From contig SWBL01000356.1 of NCBI GenBank assembly GCA_024195585.1, forward strand, positions 1 to 50,957: 50,957 bases of DNA, given 5' to 3'. The DNA is from Aureobasidium sp. EXF-3400. Taxonomy: Eukaryota > Ascomycota > Dothideomycetes > Dothideales > Saccotheciaceae. The translations under genes and the position numbers were made by a program. Within the stretch, counting starts at the first letter, position 1; each line of letters begins with the position of its first letter. Below, in pieces: positions 31,675-42,944 of the stretch. The notes below the pieces were generated by a model that saw nothing but the letters and a program-made list of their open reading frames with translations, ran no database searches and was not told the DNA's origin.

Positions 31675-32271
31675 TTAGCACAACAACATGGATGCGGCTT
31701 TCTCCATATTCGCCACCGAGTAAGAAGAGCACACGACCACGTTATCGTATCCACTTGAATTTGCTGGTGAAGCAACCGAAGGGCTGATGTAAACACTGCA
31801 CAGCGGGGTCTGCGAGCCGCCTTGGATACTGTGCAGTATATCTGCCACTTGGGCTGCGAATTTCGTTTGACTCGGCATGTTGCTGTTCGTTTTCGTGTCG
31901 ATCAATAGGGCTGGATCGCAATTGACAACGACGACGGCTCCTGCTTTACGTATCCATGCGGCGTGAAGGTCTGTCAGACCGACTTTGGCCACAAATGGCA
32001 CATGACGGACCCGGGCGTGCCGCTTGCTGAGAGAACGACCCAAGCACTCGAAGGGGTCTTCAGGCCCGTCAGCCGAGGGAATTGCTGGCGTGAACAGAAC
32101 GACGAGTTGATCCGTTGGTAGAGAGTTGAGGATCTTTAGGCTAGATGAAGAAGAACGCATGAAGCGGACATCGGAGGAGTGAACCTCGGCATTTGTATAT
32201 GTTGTTGTTGGTTTGCTATCAGTCATGTTTGCGACTAGGAGATCGACAGGGTGGTGGTAAGGCAGGGTCAT
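31675..32271 (-). CDS. hypothetical protein, 198 residues
   Basis: A single-exon frame from MTLPYHHPVDLLVANMTD to SMLLC. The composition is that of a folded alpha/beta protein with alternating hydrophobic strands (QLVVLFTPAIP, AGAVVVVNCDPAL, NVVVCSSYS). A stretch GLTDLHAAWIRKAGAV looks conserved-type. No signal peptide or membrane helix is apparent. I cannot place it in a family. The strand pattern may suit a Rossmann-like or hydrolase accessory domain, but that is a guess. It is the only coding-like frame in a 3.4 kb gene-poor stretch, so it could also be the remaining part of a larger gene. An ATG at position 16 (MTDSKPTT) is an alternative start. Confidence 0.6.
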   Translation of the reverse strand: MTLPYHHPVDLLVANMTDSKPTTTYTNAEVHSSDVRFMRSSSSSLKILNSLPTDQLVVLFTPAIPSADGPEDPFECLGRSLSKRHARVRHVPFVAKVGLTDLHAAWIRKAGAVVVVNCDPALLIDTKTNSNMPSQTKFAAQVADILHSIQGGSQTPLCSVYISPSVASPANSSGYDNVVVCSSYSVANMEKAASMLLC

Positions 32272-33717
32272 CGAGGGTCCAAGGTTATCTCCAGGAATTG
32301 AGATAGAGTTTGACTTTGGATTTGTAGTATTGCGGAGAGAACAAAGGGACTGACAAGGGGGAACAATCCAAGGATTTATAGATTAAAGCTCGGGTAGAGC
32401 ACCAAGAGTCAGATACAGATACTCATCAAGTACCATAAGGGCCTGTCGGAGTGATAGGCCAGTCAAAAAACTCTGCTCGGGCAATCGTTCATGCATCGAA
32501 TGCATTGTCAACGGGCAACCTTGCACCGGACAACCTAATGTTTGATTGCCACTTCTCGTATCTGACATATGAAGCTCCGGACAAAGATCGACATGATGGT
32601 CGGTTGACGGTGGGCTTCGCTGCGGGCCAGGGAACGAGCAGAACCAGGGGTTATTTTGGCTAGCATAACGATCATGCCTATCAACGTCCAGTCAGAAAGT
32701 CATTTTCAGGGTTGAGATGCCTGATTTCGATCCCGCAGACGCTCAGGAAGGAATGACCCGGTCCTTGTCGAAGACGTGTGAGGCGTAGAGTACATCTCGC
32801 CAGTGTATATTTCAACATGTCACAAATTGAAAACGGGAGCGCACGCCATGCTACCAGAGTTGATCCGACGTCCCGAGGGCCAGACAGATTATCCAAGACA
32901 CCATGAGTAATCACGATTTGTGTCCGATGATGCGCTCTGTAGCTCCAACAATATTCTTGTTTAGCTTGTAGGCAGGGGCGGCGACATTCCATACGACATA
33001 TTCACCGAAAAGTAGGACGGGCTCCACATCGTAAGTCGCCGGAGTTCGGTTCCGCTGAGAACGCCACGGCTGCAGTTACACCTCGTGTTGTACGATATCG
33101 ATGATCGGTCAGGGCAGTGATGCTGAGCGACAGCGAATCATTCGTTCCAAACGAGAATCTGCAAGCAGCCATATTGATGACTTGCATGCGGTCGGAGCTT
33201 TGTGGCTTGGATATCGCGCTGGTGGTCCGGATAGTCACCTATTGGCTCGCATGATATAATATCGTTAGTCCTGTAGCGAAAGAACTTGAGTAGTGCATGC
33301 AGTAGTAGACGCCCAGATACAGCCCGCTCAAGTTGTGGTGGAGCACAGGAAAGGGCACACGGTCTTGGGTCGTGTCTGCTGATGATGATGCTCTACCGCG
33401 CTTGGCGCCAGCAACACGCCTTTTCATGTTGACAACGCCTCGCACATGTGTCAGCAACAAATCGAGAATCGATTGACCGGCCTCCATCGGCATAGGCGGC
33501 GGCGACCTATTCGTGTGACAAGGTTCCAAGCCGAAACAGAACAGGGAAGACCGACTTTACGAGTACTCGACTGGATCAACTGCTGATCTTGTTGGCCGAC
33601 ATCAGCACGTTGCAGCTTGACCCATACCACCTACCCTGAACTGGTTTGCCAGCCCGGCGCCTAAGTCGAATTCTGTTTCTTGGTCCACAGCGCGGCATGT
33701 TGATTAACTGAACCAAG
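32272..33717. other. gene-poor stretch
   Basis: A 1446-base stretch between divergent genes. Short frames (for example 32681-32992 and 33239-33529 on the minus strand) show no recognisable protein features. Promoters of both flanking genes must lie here. Confidence 0.45.
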
Positions 33718-35866
33718 ATGTCGCCAGGTCACCGGCCGTTCAAGGAGGTCAGCCTCAACGTCGCGGGAGCCCAATTCTTCAAAGATCGCTTTCCAACCAG
33801 CAGGCGGCGCGATGAAAATGTGCCGGCATGCGCAGAGGTAGTGACGGGATCGTTCAAGATCCCATCCAACGCGGTGCGTAACACAACTTGGATGCGACAA
33901 GAATCATCGCTCATGAAACTGGCCAGACCGGTCTTTCTCATGTTTACAACCTCTACTTTGTTGCCTATGTTGACAAGATTTACGTCTACGAACCTCAATT
34001 CCCATCTCAAAGCATTGAGCAGGAGCCAGTCTTGGTTATAAACACAGAGTCAAGACCGAGAGCTCCTGAAGAGCAGAGCCTCTACACACACTATCCAGAG
34101 AACGGCACTCGAGCTATCAATAAATTACTGGTGCAATTACTAGGAAGCGAGGAAGTGCTTGCTGTGGTCAGAGATGATGGCGACGTTGAAGCATACTACA
34201 CACGGCACATATACAACGCCATCGAGAAGCGAGCTTACTACGATAGCGACCTTGGCATCTTGTCTGCAGACGTCAAGCCGTTCTTCCACAGAAACGTGGG
34301 ATCGAGTGCTTGGGGACTTGCCATACACAGTACGGCTCGCATGATAGCTGTGAGCGCCAACACGCATGCAGCCACGGTCTTCACATTTGCCCTTACCGAT
34401 GACGAATCAGAAGACGAGGACGACTTTCCTGACGAAGATGAGGTCTACTACTACGGTATGAAAGGGGTGGTGCCACCGAACGACAGACGCAAGAACGATG
34501 TACGTATACTGGCTCACGTGGGCGGGACACAAAACTTGCCGGATATTGCCTTTTGTAATACTGGCGACGACCCAGCCGGCAGATGGCTCTTGACAGGGGA
34601 TCTTCTCGGACAAGTGGCCGCGTGGGACGTACACAGCCTACAATTGAATCAACTCGTCAATACCGCTTTCAGTCCTCCTATCTGGAAGATACCCAAAGGT
34701 GGTATGGACGGACGCAATGGAGTCTGGGGCCTTTTGTTTCTCGATCCACTTTCTTTCCGAAATACGACCACAATCGAAGAAGCCCTGGGAGTCTCTTCAA
34801 CACAGGCTGGTGTGGACTTGCAGAAGGAGAAGGACAACGCTATCTGGGATCTGGGAAAAACAGTAGACTGCATTGCTCATGTCCGTCGTCCTTTCAAGGA
34901 GGTTGGAAAGCCGGTCGAGGTGAAGAACGGCAACTACGCTCATCCGCTAGAAGTTTCACGGCATAGAAGTGATGGCCCCTCCGTCAGACGTCCGGCCCAG
35001 ACTGATACAGAAGTCGACAGAAATAGTGAAGCAGAAGAAGAGGATGGGGAAGCAGAGGAAGCCAACGATGATAACAGCCTCTGGGACAGCGACGACAGTT
35101 ACGATGAGAATGGATACGATTCGGCCGAGGACACGCACATGACCTTCCAAAGACGAGATGGAACCACCTATGAGGTCGTAAAGCCAAAGTGAGTTTACGT
35201 CCAACCTCTGCTAGCCTGATGTACTCATTTTCCATTTATAGACCCGGGGCTCAATTCGGACGTGGTGAAAGTATGTGTGGCGACCTGCCTTGTCCTATAC
35301 TTCAACTTTCGTTCAAAGACACCTACCTCTATCAACCAGCACCGACCGGCAAGGCTTGGGATCACTTACCCATCCCTTCTACACGACGATTGTTCCAGCA
35401 AGAAGTGTCTGTTGCCTTCGAATCAGGATCTTACAAGTTCGGCCGCATAAACATGTATGCGCAAATCCCAAGCTTGGGAGTTGTGATCATTGCTACACAA
35501 AAAGGTCGGGTTGCCATTTTATCGCTCACACAGACTGTGACACGTATGCTTGACTACGAGAAGGCTAAGACCTACGAAATGGCCAAGACCAACGAATCAC
35601 CAATCGAGAAACCACGGATGGAAAAACGCGTCTTTGGATATAGGGTAGACCATATTCTACCTCTGTCCAGCCAGGAGGAAGCTGGTCACCGGCCGAAGGC
35701 TGGAATCCATGGTATCGCTGTGGGACCCGTACAAGGAACTGAGCATCTCGAAGATGGATCAAAAAGATGGCGATTGCTTGTCCATTACCAGGATCTTTCG
35801 GTTTTGGCCTATGAAATTGGCAAATCAACGACAGATCAACTCGACTTGAGCTTCATGACCATTTGA
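33718..35866 (+). CDS. Crt10-like WD protein, uncertain 5' structure
   Basis: Similar in layout to yeast Crt10, a regulator of ribonucleotide reductase genes; I hold this name with moderate confidence. The well-supported part runs from TGLSHVYNLYFVAYVDKIYVYEP through DDGDVEAYY, SSAWGLAIHSTARMIAVSANTHAATVF and RWLLTGDLLGQVAAWDV (propeller blades), then an acidic Glu/Asp stretch (EAEEEDGEAEEANDD), intron 35189..35241, and PCPILQLSFKDTYLYQP. The N-terminus from the ATG at 33718 (MSPGHRPFKEVSL) is in a different frame. A frame-consistent model uses an 89-base intron 33838..33926 (GTAGTG/CAG) and gives 668 residues. Alternatives are a one-base deletion near 33898 or a start elsewhere. The frame holding the main domain has a stop at 33879 and no ATG before the propeller, so something upstream must join to it. 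Confidence 0.68.
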
Positions 35867-36499
35867 AGGTCAGAACACAACTTTTCCGAGATCAAGATGT
35901 CAAAATCATCAATCGAGCAAATAGGTCGAGTAACATCCACCTGTATCTGTATTTGAACCAATATTCAGAAATTGTATCTAACGTCAAGCTCAAATCAACT
36001 GTCTTCTGATTAGAAAAGGTTTTACTGTTTGCCTTATTTGTGTTGTGGATAGTCAACTCTGAACGAGTTACTTGTGCTGTATCTTCCAATAATATCCATT
36101 CTCATTACTCTATACGGGATCTTGCGTTCGTCTGCCCTATAGTTCATCGTTGACTTCCTCTCGCATCGTGGTTCCGACAAGCAGAAACCCGCGAGGGGGA
36201 GTATATTGTACATGCTAATATAGAGAGAAGGGAAAAGGGGGGACCAAGCCATGGTTGCGAAGCTTGCCAGAGTGAGAAACTAAGGACAGAGACGCTTGCT
36301 CTTGTCAAGACGCTCGTCTGGTAGTGGATTACAAAAGCCGTATTCAAATAAGTAAAAAAGGCAAAAAGTGGCCGCCACGCTATATGTCCAGAACTCGAAC
36401 GTGCATCTTATTCTTCCTGGACGCCATAGTTGTATACTCCTGAAGTCGAGGGTATAGTGCTGGGAAAACAAACGGCACAGACAGAAGGCGAGAGGGGGT
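35867..36499. other. convergent intergenic region
   Basis: A 633-base stretch between the Crt10-like gene and the small serine palmitoyltransferase subunit gene. AT-rich near 35930-36030. No gene seen. Confidence 0.45.
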
Positions 36500-36948
36500 T
36501 CAAGCACTACCAGCAGCTTCAGCAACAATAGTAGGAGTCAGGATATCGGCCGTGGTGCCCAGGACTTCACTCGTTGTTCCGTTCTTGAGCAAATCTCCAG
36601 AGAGGTAGTAGTAAGCACGGTGGGCAATGATGCTGACGTGACGGGGCAGGTACAATGCGACGGCGATTGTGACCATGGATAGGAAGAGGAATAGGATGGA
36701 ATCTAGAATGGCGACGGGATTAGCAAATGGCTCATCTGTCGCATAGAGTATATGACAGATGTAGGGAACTCACTGAAGATGAACTTTTCGGTAGGTGTCA
36801 ACATGTACAGCGAAAAGGTGACTTCATATTGGTAGCGCTTGCGTTGGAACCAGCGCAACAGGGAGGAAGGGTATAGCGCGAGGGCGAAGAGGAAGATTAT
36901 GGCAGCGCCGGCCAGGACGGTGGGGAGACTGATGGGTGCGGCCAACAT
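36500..36948 (-). CDS. small subunit of serine palmitoyltransferase (ssSPT-like)
   Basis: Small ER membrane protein of the SPTSSA/ssSPT type, which boosts the enzyme that starts sphingolipid synthesis. Two exons, 36774..36948 and 36500..36702, with intron 36703..36773 (GTGAGT/TAG), give 125 residues. The N-terminal helix LPTVLAGAAIIFLFALALYP leads to a basic patch (RWFQRKRYQYEVTFSLYML) and the family core: LYML-P-E then FNS-L, a hydrophobic helix, and P-H---I-H. After splicing this reads LTPTEKFIFNSILF and YLPRHVSIIAHRAYYY. That spacing is what human SPTSSA shows. A Thr/Ala-rich tail of about 35 residues is extra. An ATG 48 bases upstream (36996) is in frame but has a weaker context. The unspliced frame ends in a different, non-conserved tail, so a simple frame search misses this gene's second half. 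Confidence 0.85.
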
Positions 36949-37352
36949 GATGGTAGTGTTCGCAGGAAATGAGAAGTGGTGGGCGGAAGCGGACATTCAA
37001 TCGTGGTATGGATTCCTGGCGTGCTTGTTCTGTAGTGCGGGCAACTGGCGATGTGGTTTTTGGCCAGAGGCGGCGGATGTATGCGGAAGCGATGTTAGAG
37101 TAGGCGCACCGGTTGCAGCAAGTCAAAGACGACGATCGAACAAAAAGGTACCGAGATGGAAGGTGCAATAACACAATTGATTTGGACCCTTGGACTTCAG
37201 GAGAAGCGCCGCTCCGGGACTTGACAACCGAGCCCGGCCCCACCAGCGCTGTTCGCCGTGATTTGTACTTGCCATGACGTCTGTCGTTTACTTCCTTCCT
37301 CTTTTCTTTCTACCACCTAACCCACGTGTATACCGGCTATCTACAAGCTTCA
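36949..37352. promoter_or_regulatory. divergent promoter, ssSPT-like and release-factor-like genes
   Basis: A 404-base stretch between divergent start codons. A C- and T-rich run lies at 37290-37325, just 5' of the plus-strand gene. No other gene seen. Confidence 0.45.
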
Positions 37353-37946
37353 ATGTCACTATTACGCCGCCTCTTCCTCTCGACAACGCCTGTTCGAGCC
37401 ACGTTTCCCCCCACACCCCGTGTCTTCTTCAGCACAACGACCAGTCTCTCTCAGAAACCACTTCCACCGCGACCCACAATCCTCGAAAGCGACATCACAG
37501 AAGCCTTCCTCAAAGGCACCGGTCCTGGCGGCCAAAAGATCAACAAAACTTCTTCGGCAGTACAACTAAAACACCTCCCCACTGGTCTTGTGATAAAATG
37601 CCAGGAAACCCGCTCGAGGAGTCAGAATCGCAAGATCGCACGCCGTATACTGGCAGAAAGAATTGAGGTCTTGGTCATGGGAGACGATAGTCGTGCCGCT
37701 TTGAAAGCCGAGAGAGAAAAGAAGAAAAAGGCCAGCAAGAACAAGAAGGCCAGGAGAAAGTACCGCAAGCTGGACGACGACAACGAAGCCGAACTCGACT
37801 CAGACGAGACGACCGAGACGATCGAGACGGACGAGGTTAGAGACGATCGAGAGCACGAGACACGCGACATCAAGTCACAACCAGACGCCGTGAAAGAGTC
37901 AACTGCACCCGCTCCGCATGCTGCCCAGTCACACCACAAGCCCTGA
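37353..37946 (+). CDS. mitochondrial peptide chain release factor-like protein (GGQ domain)
   Basis: A single exon of 197 residues. The N-terminus MSLLRRLFLSTTPVRATFP is rich in Arg, Ser and Thr with no acid, a good mitochondrial presequence. The GGQ domain is compact: ITEAFLKGTGPGGQKINKTSSAVQLKH, then a basic RSRSQNRKIARRIL helix. There is no codon-recognition domain. This is the build of the stand-alone rescue factors (human MTRFR/C12orf65, yeast Rso55), which hydrolyse peptidyl-tRNA on stalled mitochondrial ribosomes. Lys-rich sequence (KKKKASKNKKARRKYRK) follows, as expected for ribosome binding. The last 60 residues, acidic and Asp/Glu/Thr-rich, are unusual for the type. It is divergent from the ssSPT-like gene. 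Confidence 0.88.
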   Translation: MSLLRRLFLSTTPVRATFPPTPRVFFSTTTSLSQKPLPPRPTILESDITEAFLKGTGPGGQKINKTSSAVQLKHLPTGLVIKCQETRSRSQNRKIARRILAERIEVLVMGDDSRAALKAEREKKKKASKNKKARRKYRKLDDDNEAELDSDETTETIETDEVRDDREHETRDIKSQPDAVKESTAPAPHAAQSHHKP

Positions 37947-38921
37947 GGAGAGTGCATACCTGGTCTTGTACCAACACCTCAACATCCCGCCAAGCTGGCC
38001 TGTCTCTGTCAGTTCCTGCTCCCTTCAGGCCGTATCCATGTTCACTTCGAACGCTAGCGAAGCGCTGTCCCGGGCCCAGAGCAATTGCTAGAATCAGTTC
38101 CTCTTGCCTACAGCTCACAAGGATCAAGCATTGCCCCTGCGCTTTGCATGACTTAGGAGCCACATGGAACAAGCCTCGAGGACACGCCGACACCCCAGCT
38201 TTTCCTTTAATTTTTCCCTCGGCTTGCAACTGCCACATGCCATGGCGTTTTGGACTGCCCGAATCGTTGACATGCATCCTGTGACATGTTGCCTTGCATG
38301 TGCTTCCGAAACATGGTCTCGGGCTCCTCGAGAACGTCCTTGGCATCTTCCGTGACACGTCATGGTCTGACTATCCAATTATAGCCTTTCTTCACTTTTC
38401 TAGCACTGTCTTCAACCGAAAACGAAAGCAAGGACAATGAGCAGATTAATGGTTGGTAAAGATAGAGCATTACGATTAGACGGTAAGAATGTTGACACAT
38501 CTGACTTCTCGCCGTCTGGCTTCGGCTCATGAAAGAAAGGAAAAAAAGAAAGAAGGGTAGCAATAACATTTCCCAAATTTGAAATGCAAGAAAGAAGAGA
38601 AGGGGATATAGTGAGGGAACAGATAGAGACATCAAATCAAGGCCGTCATGAAAACAGACCCTCGCGCAGACAGGCAAGACAGAAAAAACAGGAAAATTGC
38701 ACCCACTCCATATACCTTCTCCCAAACAGAAAAGACGTGTATACTTTCATCTTTTTCCGCCGTCAACTCCTCTTCCAATGTTTAACTCCAGGGCATGTGA
38801 GAAATAAATGATCCAGCCGTCAAAGATGATAATGATGTAAATGGCGTGCACAAATGTTGATGATATGCAAATGAAAACGTCGAAATGTCTTCGCCCGCGT
38901 CGTCAAGATCCGCAATCGAGA
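37947..38921. other. convergent intergenic region
   Basis: A 975-base stretch between two 3' ends. 38530-38720 is A-rich on the plus strand. Open frames on either strand do not look coding. Confidence 0.45.
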
Positions 38922-40435
38922 TCACGAATGGAACAGATCCCACGCACGCGAGCACAGGCGCAGGAACTCGTCCCTCTTTTCTTGGTTGCTCATACCTGAA
39001 CGCCAGTCGGCACTAGCATCGGGGTGATATGTGGCCCGTTTGGCGTCCTGCTGGCCTAAAGGACTGCCGTGTTCGCGCTCATACTCGTCGCGCGGGCGTC
39101 TTCTGCCAGCTATCTGGGGTTGGCTGTGTTCCGACCTGAGGGCGTCCACACGTGCGGCTCCAGAAATGTGAGGCGATTGGCGCTGGGGAGGGTGAGGATA
39201 TGACTGAGGGTGACCGGGATGCTGAGCTTGTTGACTCGGAGGCATGGGTGATGGAGGTGTGGGCGGTTGTGCGCCGCCATAGTGAACAATCTTGGGCAGC
39301 AAGTCTTCACGTCCACGGGACATTTCTTGCACAGCTTCTTCGGCACTCTTGAACTCTCTGCCACGTCCCGTGAGTGGTCCTTGGCTGTGTTGGTGCTGAT
39401 GCTCTCGATGCTGCTGATGCTCTCGATGCTGCTGCTGCTGCTGTTGCTGTTGCATAATTCCTGGGCTCTGAAGAGGGGGAGGGCCAATACTGGGTGAGTG
39501 ACCGGTTGCGAACATGGCTGTTGGTGGGCGAGCGGACGGAGGGGCTTGAAGGCTATCGTGAGCAAAGACGTCGGAAATTGGAGGAAGACGATTAGCTGTT
39601 TGTGTGGCAGGGACATGGTGAATATGGCTTGTTTGGCTGAGACCACTGGGCTGATGAGCATGTGGGCGCAAGCCTGTGAAAGAGTGGTGAAGCGGCGCAG
39701 ATTGGATAACGCGCTCGTTGGAGAAGGTAGCAGCCGATGGGGCTGTGATTGACAAGCCAGGGGGAGGGCCCTTTCTACGCGATGTTGAGGGCGTCCTTTG
39801 AGGCATACCAAATTGTGCTGATTCGGCGCCGGGCGCAGTGCCGGGGGCATCGAGCGGAGGCTTCACGCCCTTTTGGCGAGCTTCGATGATCTGACGCTGC
39901 TGCTCTCTCACATCGAGACTACGCTGGAGCTGAGAGCGCATGGTTGGGTCCTGAGTCTGGAAGCCTGGCGATAGACATGCAACGCCAAGGTCATGGATAG
40001 CAAGTCCGGTCGAGTCTCTCGCTGTCAGAGGAGCTGGGCGGGCAGTCTGGGGACCACGACCAGTGGCTCCGTGGACGGACAGATCAAGTCGTCTGGGTCG
40101 GGGCTTTGCCGATGGGTTGGGCGATGCCGGAGGTTCCTTCTTGATCTTTGTGACGGATCGCAATCCGGCGGCGCGGGCACTGTCGGTCATGATGAGCACA
40201 CGGACGTTAGAGCCAAAGGAAAGCGTGATAAATACCTTTTGGGAGAGACGTTGTCTTCAGCACTGTGCCTGGGGGCAGACCTGGGGGAGGGTTCGACTGA
40301 GGCAGGAGCGTTGGTGCCAGGAGGGGTGGTTCTGGTGGCCATTGGGGGAGCAGAAGCAGCGAGATGGGCAAGGCTGGAAAGACCTTGGTCTCGGGGGACT
40401 GCGTGGGCAGCAGGAGCAGCAACAATGGTCGTCAT
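38922..40435 (-). CDS. Pro/Gln/His-rich, probably nuclear protein, function unknown
   Basis: Exons 40236..40435 and 38922..40179 (intron 56 bases, GTATTT, TCTAAC, CAG) give 485 residues from MTTIVAAPAAHAVPRD. An in-frame ATG 60 bases upstream would add a Ser/Pro run. The splice joins NVSPK to SARAAGLRSVTKIKKEPP. One block looks constrained: IHDLGVACLSPGFQTQDPT then SLDVREQQRQIIEARQKG. The middle is Pro/His/Ser-rich with a Q8 run followed by HREHQ repeats. Later come FKSAEEAVQEMSRGREDLLPKIVHYGG and RRRPRDEYERE, and the end is NQEKRDEFLRLCSRAWDLFHS, an amphipathic helix that is probably a binding site. The composition suggests a transcription or chromatin cofactor, but I do not recognise the family and claim no function. 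Confidence 0.75.
39397..39453 (-). repeat. two 18-base tandem units plus CAG-type run
   Basis: On the plus strand, TGATGCTCTCGATGCTGC occurs twice in a row (39397-39414 and 39415-39432), and the second copy runs into GCTGCTGCTGCTGTTGCTGTTGC. On the coding strand these encode a Gln run followed by two copies of HREHQQ/HREHQH inside the Pro/Gln-rich protein. Length is a multiple of three, so size changes would keep the frame. Confidence 0.85.
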
Positions 40436-42824
40436 GGCGCCGGGGAGAGGAAGCGGCAGCGACGGCGGCGGCGACGATGATGATGATAGTGTCAATTGAC
40501 GGACAGCTGCAGGGTCAGAAGAGGATCACAGGCAGCGGACTCGAAGGCACACACTATTGACGGAAGAGATGCGGCGATCGGCAGTCAGCCTTTCCTTTGC
40601 AAGCGCTGTTATCGGACAGGCGGCTAGGATACGAGGGTTGGCACAATTGCTGGGAAGAGCGAGTCGGGCTGGGGGGAGAGATCAGTGGTACTCGTAGACA
40701 GGCCAGAGACAAAAGAACGCCGGGAAAAATCGGTCAGTCTGGGTCTGAGTCGATTCAAAAGGGTTGACAGCCACGCGCGAGGGGCACGGCGGACGACCAC
40801 TGCTAAATCTACTTTGCCCAAGGCAAGCGAAACGGCTGTACGTTACATGGAACAACCACTGCTTTAACCTGTGACAAAACAGAATTAGCTCTCCCCATAC
40901 CTATCCCCAAACGGACATACGCCCGTGCGAGCTCCCCTGTGAACCACCGAGCACACCCAGAAGAGAGCATGACGAGCGATGCCTTGAGCCCTTGGCGCCG
41001 TTTCACTCTTGTCCGCGGACTGCCAGCCACCCTTCTTCTGCTCTGCATGCTTGCTCGCTCGCTCTCACCCTCTCTGCTCTTTAGCTCGACTTGTCCGCGT
41101 CGCCCGTCCACGACGACAGCCAACCGGCCACCCAACACGGCCGCGCCGTCTCACGACCGTCCAACTCCTCGCAAAGCGCATCTCGCCCAATGGCAATCTT
41201 GCAACATGCGCTGCTGCTGCAGGCGCACGCCCCCCCTGCAAGGTGAAGTGAAACAATCCGGCTAGCGGGAGATCCCACCCTTGTGCGCGCCGAAAGTCTG
41301 GATCTGACCTAACTCTGTTCTGTTGACTCCCCTTTTTCTCCTTGGTCTGCCTTTTGGCTCCTGTTGACTCGACCATAAAATTGATTTTATATGGGGCGTG
41401 GCCAGCCTCTTCCTCTCGCCGTGAACATCGCTGTAGCTTGTACGAGTAGTTCGTTCGACATGCGGCTCGCACACTACTGTCGTCCTAAGATAACAACGAT
41501 GCAATCCCGTCACCCTTGTTTTCTAAACGCATTTGTCGAAACGTCGCAAACCTATGGATTGATTAATCGTTCGTTGCAGCTATTGCACGTCACGTCTAGC
41601 TCTCCAACTGCCAACACAAGGCCGACCATTGGTGTTGTGTTTGCTTTTCTGCTTGTGTGGCATTTCCTTGAGCATCGGGCCGCCAGCCTTGTGTAAGAGG
41701 TGTTGGTTCAGGTTTTGTTCTCCTCCATCGACATGTCTTGAAGCTGATTCACACCTTAACCTCCCAAACGTTCTCCAAACGTTCTTCGCTGAGTACGCAA
41801 CGACGCCCCCAAACCGGTTTCCATGACCTGCAGCCCTTCATTGTCCATACAGGCCTACAACGCCACGCGTCTCACTGGCAGCTATCTGCCTCTCGTCTGC
41901 GTGTCCTAGCAAGTATTGTATGGGTGGGCCTGTATCCACGATTTGTACATGGGTCGAGTCGTGGCTCTAGGGCACGATTGCATCTACATTGCCCTCGTGA
42001 TTGAACCACACTCAACAATACGCACAGCTGTAGTGGATGTGCTTTTTGCCGAGGTGCGCTGTCAAAAGTTGCAGAAGTCCCCACAACTACTTGCAAAATC
42101 GTTCATCTAAAAGAGCAACTATCTCGACGTCTCTCAGTAGCGCATCCTGCTCGCTCGCGCCAAGTATCTGTATGCAGCAGGTGATAGACAGACGAATGGC
42201 AGACGACTGCATTTGCCGCAACATTTATCCTCCACCAACAGTACAGTGACATGAATTGATGAATTGATATTGCGATTCCCGCGCGTCTCCTCTTCTTCGG
42301 GTCCGCCAACTAGCACACGACTAATGATACTTGCTTATCCAATCTGTTCATAATGTAATGTACCTTGGTGGTGGTGCCTGGCGCTTGTGAACACAAACAT
42401 TTCCTACATCGCTTGCGGCAATCTTGACCATCCTTGTCGCCGCACCCGCAGCGCCCGGCTTGCCGACAGTGGTGCGGCTCAACTCGTATGTCGGTCTGAT
42501 CGCAATTGTTTCAGCATCGTTTGACTGCCTGGTATACTGTGGAGACATTATTGAACCACCACCCGAGGTCTTTACAACGTACGGTACGAGACATGTCTAC
42601 TCGAGTGCTAGAGAGCTAGATGTTGGAGACATACGTTGCTTACAGACATGACCGCGCCCTCGTGCAAAACGATAGTGTGTTAGAAGGCTCAAGACGAAGG
42701 TGCGCCTCACCTTCGTGGCTTCCCTGGTGTGACAAAAAGAGTACCCTCTACAGAGCAGTCCAACGTTTGAGGCTTGGATCGCTCAGTCGTGTCAACGCTC
42801 ATACGGGAACCGATTTCGAAATCA

Positions 42825-42944
42825 AAATTGAGATGCTCAAGAGGATCCGAGTTATTGATGTTGATCAATTCGCAATCCTCCTCAAATTACAACCTCAATA
42901 TCTCTGATTTTCATTTCCCACTCAAATTGCGATTCGTCAAGAGG
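42825..42944 (+). repeat. imperfect direct repeat pair, about 20 bases
   Basis: AAATTGAGATGCTCAAGAGG at 42825-42844 and AAATTGCGATTCGTCAAGAGG at 42924-42944 share most positions and lie about 100 bases apart. This may be chance in AT-rich sequence. Confidence 0.3.

Noticed and set aside
31066..31758. 230-codon plus-strand frame
   Set aside because: It overlaps the hypothetical gene on the other strand, and its composition (many Cys, His, Arg and Ser, no hydrophobic pattern) is not protein-like.
39110..39850. 246-codon frame on the same strand as the Pro/Gln-rich gene, in another frame
   Set aside because: Overlaps the larger gene; its Leu/Pro/Ser-rich product is explained as a frame shadow.
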